In this document: piece after piece, positions 33,710 to 37,914 of the stretch
Layout: each line of letters starts with the position of its first letter
How positions within the stretch are numbered: position 1 is the stretch's first letter
Assembly: GCA_025358575.1 (NCBI GenBank)
Contig: JANYJA010000062.1
Location: 1-37,914 of the forward strand
DNA from: Terriglobia bacterium
GTDB lineage: Bacteria; Acidobacteriota; Terriglobia; Bryobacterales; Bryobacteraceae
Direction: 5' to 3'
DNA: 37,914 nt
The notes under the pieces: generated by a model
The model's input: only the letters and a program-made list of their open reading frames with translations
The model's database searches: none
Told to the model about the DNA's origin: nothing
Position numbers and translations under genes: made by a program

Positions 33710-33727
33710 GCCGCTCAAATTAGCGGC
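33710..33727. repeat. Inverted repeat between pta-like and M15 genes
   Basis: GCCGCT and AGCGGC form a perfect 6-bp stem around CAAATT in the 131-nt gap between these divergent genes. It is followed by TTAAATTTTG on the plus strand and ATTTTCC on the minus strand. As no gene ends here, an operator is more likely than a terminator. GTTTACC (33673-33679) and GGTAAAC (33747-33753) form a second, wider inverted pair in the same gap. Confidence 0.4.
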
Positions 33728-33793
33728 TTAAATTTTGTATTTCGAGGTAAACTAACGTGAATATCCGCCAGAAACGCAAATAGGAGATCTGAA

Positions 33794-34303
33794 ATGGACT
33801 CGATATCGGAAAGTCGGTTGTCGCAAGTGCATGTGTTGCTTGCCTCTAAAATTCGTACTGTGGCGACGGCGATGTCGGCGGCGGGGGTCGAATGCCGGGT
33901 AGTGCAAGCGTTGCGGACCAAGGCGGAGCAAGACGCGCTCTACGCGCAAGGCCGCACCACGCCTGGCAAAATCGTCACCAAAGCTCAAGGTGGCCATTCC
34001 ATGCACAATTACGGACTGGCCGTGGATATGGTGCCGGGCTTGAGGGGAGTCACGCCATGGGAACCAAATTGGGATGAGAACGATCCCGACTTTGCCATGA
34101 TGATCGACCTTTGCGAGAAGCAGAATTTGATTGCAGGAGCTCGATGGGTCCACATGCCCGACGCGGACCACTTCCAGCTCTCAGGCATCCCGGTCAGTCC
34201 AACCCAGGATATGCTGGCGTGTCTTCTGGCCGGTGGATGTGAAGCGGTGTGGACGAGGTTTGTGCCGACTGCTCCCGCGGTTGCTGAAGGTCTAAATGCG
34301 TAA
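33794..34303 (+). CDS. M15-family peptidase, phage-endolysin-like (L-Ala-D-Glu or D-Ala-D-Ala peptidase)
   Basis: This 169-residue protein has the M15 zinc site: His71 and Asp78 in GGHSMHNYGLAVDMVPG and His126 with catalytic Asp123 in PDADHFQL. These motifs resemble T5-type L-alanoyl-D-glutamate endolysins (M15C) more than VanX/VanY. No signal peptide or lipobox is present, so export would need lysis or another route. A C-terminal stretch of about 35 residues (TQDMLACLLAGGCEAVW...) extends beyond the catalytic core. ATG 33794 has AGGAG at 33782-33786, 7 nt upstream. No phage genes flank it. It could be a domesticated lysin or a cytosolic peptide-recycling enzyme. Confidence 0.85.
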   Translation: MDSISESRLSQVHVLLASKIRTVATAMSAAGVECRVVQALRTKAEQDALYAQGRTTPGKIVTKAQGGHSMHNYGLAVDMVPGLRGVTPWEPNWDENDPDFAMMIDLCEKQNLIAGARWVHMPDADHFQLSGIPVSPTQDMLACLLAGGCEAVWTRFVPTAPAVAEGLNA

Positions 34304-34386
34304 GTCCGTGGCTGCTGGCCTGAGTTCGATAAACCCACCCGCGAACGCGGCTCTCTAATCCCAACAGCTCGTTTTTTCAGTTAACG

Positions 34387-34415
34387 TTTACTCCCCAATC
34401 GCGGTGCGGTAAACT
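34387..34415 (+). promoter_or_regulatory. Candidate promoter for the DUF1549/DUF1553 gene (leaderless geometry)
   Basis: TTTACT (34387-34392) and TAAACT (34410-34415) are 17 nt apart, each matching 4 of 6 consensus bases. The -10 ends 7 nt before ATG 34423, and no Shine-Dalgarno is visible, so the mRNA may start at the ATG. Confidence 0.45.
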
Positions 34416-34422
34416 CAAGTTT

Positions 34423-37314
34423 ATGTCCCACCGCCAGGTGTGCATTATCTTTGCGGCCGGTATATACTCCGCGATCCCTCTGTCCGCCCAATCTCCTGAA
34501 CAAGTTGAGTTCTTCGAAGGCAAGATTCGGCCCATATTCGTAGAAAAATGCGCTGGCTGCCACAACGCCAAGATGAAGACCGCGGGACTCGATCTCTCGA
34601 CGCCCGCTGGCTTCGCCCGAGGCGGGAGCGGCGGACCGATCTTCGTCAAATCCGACCCCGAACACAGCCGACTCCTCGAAGCCGTCAATTACCAGTCCGA
34701 CACCAAAATGCCGCCCACCGGCAAATTGAAGGATGAGCAAATCGCGGATCTTACCGCCTGGGTGAAAATGGGCGCGCCGTGGCAGGACGCCAGCGGCCCC
34801 GCTGTCCTGGCCCCGCAAGCCCCCGGCAAGTACGTCTTTTCTCCGGAACAGAAAGCCTTCTGGGCGTTTCAACCGGTCAAGAATTATCCGGTTCCCACGG
34901 TTCATAACAAAAGCTGGGTCAAGAACCCCATCGATGCGTTCATTCTTGCCCGTCTCGAAGCGAAGGGCCTCAAACCTTCCCGGCCCGCTGACAAACTCGC
35001 CCTACTGCGGCGCGCCACATTCGACCTGATCGGGCTTTCGCCCACTCCCGAAGAGATGGACGCTTTTCTTAACGACACCTCGCCAAGCGCCTTCGCCAAA
35101 GTGGTCGATCGTCTGCTTGCATCCCCGCGCTACGGCGAAAGATGGGGCCGTCACTGGCTGGATGTCGCTCGCTATGCGGATTCGACCGGCGCCGATGAAG
35201 ATATCCGTTATCCTTACGCCTGGCGCTATCGCGACTACGTCATCGATGCGTTCAACAACGATCTGCCCTACAACCAATTCGTGACCGAGCAACTGGCCGG
35301 TGATCTGCTTCCGGCCGACAAGCCGGGCGAAGTCAACCGCCGCGGGATCATCGCAACCAGCTTTCTGGGCATCGGCCTCAAGCTTCTCGCCGAACAAGAC
35401 AAGCCGAAGATGGTTTACGACATGGTCGATGAGCAGGTGGATACCACCACGCGCGCGTTCATGGGCATGACGGTGGCCTGCGCCCGCTGCCACGATCATA
35501 AGTTCGATCCGATACCTACCAAGGATTACTATTCGATGGTGTCCATCTTCGCGAGCACTAAGTCACTCGCGAAAGTTGAAGGCACCGTGTCGCAAATCTA
35601 CTTTGCGCCGCTTGTCCCGGCTGACATATACAAGCAGTACACCGATCACCAGACGCTGATCGGAGGGAAGTCCAAAGAGATCCAGCGTGTTATTTCGGAA
35701 GAGGCCGAGTTGCACGCGGCCCCGCTGCTTCACCAGGTTTCGGAGTACATGTTGGCAGCATGGAGTTACGACCACCGGCCCGCCTCTCAGGAGCGTCTCT
35801 GCTTCGAAGATTTCGCGAAACTACAGAACCTGAAGCCCGACTTACTGCAAGCGTGGAATGAATTTCTGACGCCTACTGACGACTTTCGTCCGTACTTGGA
35901 GCGTTGGATCGCCGCCAGCGCGAAGGGCGAAGGCGCCGTTCGCGAAGCCGCCGCCCAATATCAAAAAGACTTTGATGCCAGCACCGAAGAATGGCAAAAG
36001 AACATCAAGCCTTGGTGGGCCAAGGTGGATGAGGCGGCTGCGGCGCATCGTGAACCGCCCGATCGTCCCCGGTTTGAAGCCGGTCATAACCGCTTCTTCG
36101 CCGCTGTCCTATTCCAGAAGACCGGCCCGTTCGCGTTCGTGCCGGATGACGAAGATACGCCGGAAACGGTTACCGCGCAGGCGGCATTGGGCGACGAAAC
36201 AGTAGCGCTGTCCACAGCCGCAAGGTCCAAGCTCAGAGTGCTTCTCGGTGAACTTGCGGAACTCAAGAAATCGGGCCCGCCCGAGCCCGATATGGCCTGC
36301 GGCGTCACCGAGGGCACCCCGGTCCAGCAGCACGTGCTGATTCGCGGCAACCCCGCGGCGAATGGCGATGAAGTGCCGAAGCAGTTTCTGCAGATTATCG
36401 CGGGGGAGCACCAGACACCCATTGCGCAGGGCAGCGGCCGCCTTGAGCTTGCGAAATGGCTGACCGATCCAAAACATCCCCTGACCAGCCGCGTCATGGT
36501 GAACCGCATTTGGGAGTATCACTTTGGCGAAGGCCTGGTGCGCACCCCGACCAATTTCGGCCGTCTCGGCGAGACGCCGTCCCACCCAGAGCTGTTGGAC
36601 TATCTCGCGTCTCAGTTCATCAACGGCGGCTGGTCCGTGAAAAAGCTGCACCGCCAAATCATGCTGTCGAGCGTTTATCAAATGAGTGCCGATATCGGCA
36701 AAGAACAGGCCGATGCCGACCCCTCGAACAAGCTGCTCTCACACTTTGGACGCCGCCGTCTCGATGTTGAAGAGATTCGCGATGGCCTGCTGGCGCTAAA
36801 CGGCAAGCTCGATCTGACAATGTACGGCACGCTGCAATCGGGCTTCGGGACCGATGGCGAGAATGGCGAAGCCCGCAAGAGCATTGACCCAAACACCAGC
36901 AAGCGCCGCACCGTGTACCTCCCGATTCGGCGCTCGAACCTTTCGGGCCTCTTCAATTTATTCGATTTTGGCGACGCCACCACGCCCAGCGAAGGGCGTT
37001 CGCGCACCAACGTGGCCCCGCAGGCGCTGTTCATGATGAACAGCAAATTCATCGCGGAGCGGTCGAGTGAAATGGCGCGTCATCTTCTCGATGCCAAAGA
37101 TCTCGACGACGCCGCGCGCGTGCGGACGGCCATTTACGATACGCTGGGCCGCAAGCCGGATTCCGATGAGACCCATGACCTTCTTCGTTACATCGATAGC
37201 TTTCAAAAGAAGGCGGCCGACTCACAACAGAAATTGGACGACCCGAAGTTCCGCGCCTGGGAAAGTTTCTGTCGCGTGCTCATCGCCTCCAATGGATTTA
37301 TCTACGTAGACTGA
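34423..37314 (+). CDS. Planctomycete-type cytochrome-like protein with PSCyt1, DUF1549 and DUF1553 domains
   Basis: This 963-residue exported protein begins with a signal peptide (VCIIFAAGIYSAIPLSAQS). A PSCyt1 heme domain follows (about 25-120), with Cys43-x-x-Cys46-His47 and likely axial Met96 (TKMPP). DUF1549 is at about 165-370 (NPIDAFILARLEAKGL, ASPRYGERWGRHWLDVARYADS), with a second CxxCH at 353-357 (CARCHDHKFDP). DUF1553 is at about 670-930 (LAKWLTDPKHPLTSRVMVNR, PSHPELLDYLA, RRTVYLPIRRSN). These proteins are frequent in Planctomycetes, Verrucomicrobia and Acidobacteria, usually next to a DUF1501 gene as here (12 nt gap). The role is unproven; an exported oxidative or polymer-degrading function has been suggested for such pairs. 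Confidence 0.93.
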   Translation: MSHRQVCIIFAAGIYSAIPLSAQSPEQVEFFEGKIRPIFVEKCAGCHNAKMKTAGLDLSTPAGFARGGSGGPIFVKSDPEHSRLLEAVNYQSDTKMPPTGKLKDEQIADLTAWVKMGAPWQDASGPAVLAPQAPGKYVFSPEQKAFWAFQPVKNYPVPTVHNKSWVKNPIDAFILARLEAKGLKPSRPADKLALLRRATFDLIGLSPTPEEMDAFLNDTSPSAFAKVVDRLLASPRYGERWGRHWLDVARYADSTGADEDIRYPYAWRYRDYVIDAFNNDLPYNQFVTEQLAGDLLPADKPGEVNRRGIIATSFLGIGLKLLAEQDKPKMVYDMVDEQVDTTTRAFMGMTVACARCHDHKFDPIPTKDYYSMVSIFASTKSLAKVEGTVSQIYFAPLVPADIYKQYTDHQTLIGGKSKEIQRVISEEAELHAAPLLHQVSEYMLAAWSYDHRPASQERLCFEDFAKLQNLKPDLLQAWNEFLTPTDDFRPYLERWIAASAKGEGAVREAAAQYQKDFDASTEEWQKNIKPWWAKVDEAAAAHREPPDRPRFEAGHNRFFAAVLFQKTGPFAFVPDDEDTPETVTAQAALGDETVALSTAARSKLRVLLGELAELKKSGPPEPDMACGVTEGTPVQQHVLIRGNPAANGDEVPKQFLQIIAGEHQTPIAQGSGRLELAKWLTDPKHPLTSRVMVNRIWEYHFGEGLVRTPTNFGRLGETPSHPELLDYLASQFINGGWSVKKLHRQIMLSSVYQMSADIGKEQADADPSNKLLSHFGRRRLDVEEIRDGLLALNGKLDLTMYGTLQSGFGTDGENGEARKSIDPNTSKRRTVYLPIRRSNLSGLFNLFDFGDATTPSEGRSRTNVAPQALFMMNSKFIAERSSEMARHLLDAKDLDDAARVRTAIYDTLGRKPDSDETHDLLRYIDSFQKKAADSQQKLDDPKFRAWESFCRVLIASNGFIYVD

Positions 37315-37326
37315 CAGAGAAATTTT

Positions 37327-37914
37327 ATGGAACATCTTCTTCCGCGTCGTGCGCTTCTTCGTCAAGCCTGTTGCGGGTTCGGCACTCTCGGCTTGACCAG
37401 TTTGGTTTCGAAACTCAGCGCGGCTGAGCCCTCCAATCCGCTGTCCCCGAAGCAGCCCCATTTCCCCGCTACCGCGAAGCGCGTGATTTTTTTGTTTATG
37501 CACGGCGGCCCTTCGAGTATCGACACTTTCGATCCCAAGCCGCGCCTGATCGTGGATGATGGCAAACCTTTGCCGTTCAAGCGCCCGCTCACTTTCGCCG
37601 AAGGACAAGTTGGCGGATTGATGAAGTCGCCTTGGGCATTCAAGAAATACGGACAGAGCGGTCTTGAGGTAAGCGATCTCTTCCCGCATGTCGGTTCTTG
37701 CGCCGACGATTTGTGCGTGGTGCGGTCGGTGGTGGGCGATAGTGTGGCGCATGGCGGCGCATCTCTTCAACTTCATACCGGGTCGAATACGTTTACTCGT
37801 CCGGCGATGGGTTCGTGGATGCTCTATGGCCTGGGCAGTGAAAACCAAAATCTGCCGGGGTTCATCACCATCAAACCGACGCTGGCGCACGGCGGCGCCA
37901 AAAATTGGAGTTCG
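37327..37914 (+). CDS. DUF1501 family protein (partial, 3' end outside window)
   Basis: The first 196 codons of a DUF1501 gene run open to the last base of the window. The N-terminus has a twin-arginine-like signal (LPRRALLRQACCGFGTLGLTSLV), usual for the family. The sequence then has the sulfatase-fold-like start RVIFLFMHGGPSSIDTFDPK. The following text (FPHVGSCADDLCVVRSVVGD, HTGSNTFTRPAMGSWMLYGLG, LPGFITI) matches DUF1501 order. Full family members are about 430-480 aa, so over half is missing. ATG 37327 lies 12 nt after the DUF1549/1553 gene; no strong Shine-Dalgarno is seen. Co-transcription and joint function with that gene are expected. Confidence 0.9.
   Translation, partial: MEHLLPRRALLRQACCGFGTLGLTSLVSKLSAAEPSNPLSPKQPHFPATAKRVIFLFMHGGPSSIDTFDPKPRLIVDDGKPLPFKRPLTFAEGQVGGLMKSPWAFKKYGQSGLEVSDLFPHVGSCADDLCVVRSVVGDSVAHGGASLQLHTGSNTFTRPAMGSWMLYGLGSENQNLPGFITIKPTLAHGGAKNWSS

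Noticed and set aside
34335-34378. Possible terminator after the M15 gene (CCGC-GAAC-GCGG and a downstream TTTTTT)
   Set aside because: The stem is only 4-5 bp and the T-run is about 26 nt away from it, so no hairpin/T-tract terminator is formed.

Overview
The window looks like chromosome from an Acidobacteriota member close to Candidatus Solibacter / Bryobacterales. Four things point there: a C-terminal domain of the TIGR03437 (Solibacter) type on an SBBP-repeat protein; a large TonB-dependent receptor that begins with a carboxypeptidase-regulatory-like domain; an ASPIC/UnbV (CRTAC1-type) protein beside secreted TPR proteins; and a DUF1549/DUF1553 cytochrome-type protein followed by a DUF1501 protein. 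Cell-envelope genes (BamA, Skp/OmpH) confirm a diderm. There is no tRNA, rRNA, CRISPR array, transposase or integrase. Gene density is very high, and no stretch over 300 bases lacks a gene.

Layout. 130-4531 (+): bamA, a Skp/OmpH periplasmic chaperone and a secreted acidobacterial protein. 4518-4892 (-): a MutT-type Nudix hydrolase. 5007-8183 (+): a giant secreted SBBP/Ig/TIGR03437 protein. 8189-11091 (-): murB, a secreted 12-repeat ankyrin protein and an orphan NarL-type response regulator. 11121-17111 (+): six genes, five of whose junctions overlap by 1-19 nt (DUF2461, alpha/beta hydrolase, membrane-anchored Ig-like protein, APC permease, kynureninase-like enzyme, secreted TPR protein). 17086-18747 (-): the CRTAC1/UnbV protein. 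18848-24723 (+): Oar-like TonB-dependent receptor from a near-consensus promoter, two secreted TPR proteins and a histidine-rich small protein, closed by a terminator. 24785-25519 (-): a DUF465 (YdcH-like) protein and a RimI-type acetyltransferase. 25519-26220 (+): an M14-like metallopeptidase. 26213-28980 (-): hrcA-grpE-dnaJ without dnaK, behind a sigma70-type promoter whose -35 lies in a degenerate CIRCE operator. 29180-29575 (+): a small membrane protein. 29655-30332 (-): a FecR-like secreted/membrane protein with its own promoter and terminator. 30550-32598 (+): a DASS-family anion transporter and a HAD phosphatase. 32733-33662 (-): a phosphate acetyltransferase. 33794-34303 (+): an M15 endolysin-like peptidase. 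34423-37914 (+): the DUF1549/DUF1553 - DUF1501 pair, the last gene running off the end.

How the parts may work together. BamA and Skp build the outer membrane that carries the TonB receptor. The receptor, its two downstream TPR proteins, the convergent UnbV protein and the TPR protein at the end of the previous operon are all predicted to be exported and form one block; this is the best candidate here for a poorly described envelope/uptake system. The heat-shock trio is probably autoregulated by HrcA. Several genes (murB, the first TPR protein after the receptor, the DUF1549/1553 gene) have a -10-like hexamer ending 7-8 nt before the start codon and no convincing Shine-Dalgarno, which suggests leaderless mRNAs; many other genes here have good Shine-Dalgarno sites. 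Functions rest on motif recognition by eye; no database search was run.
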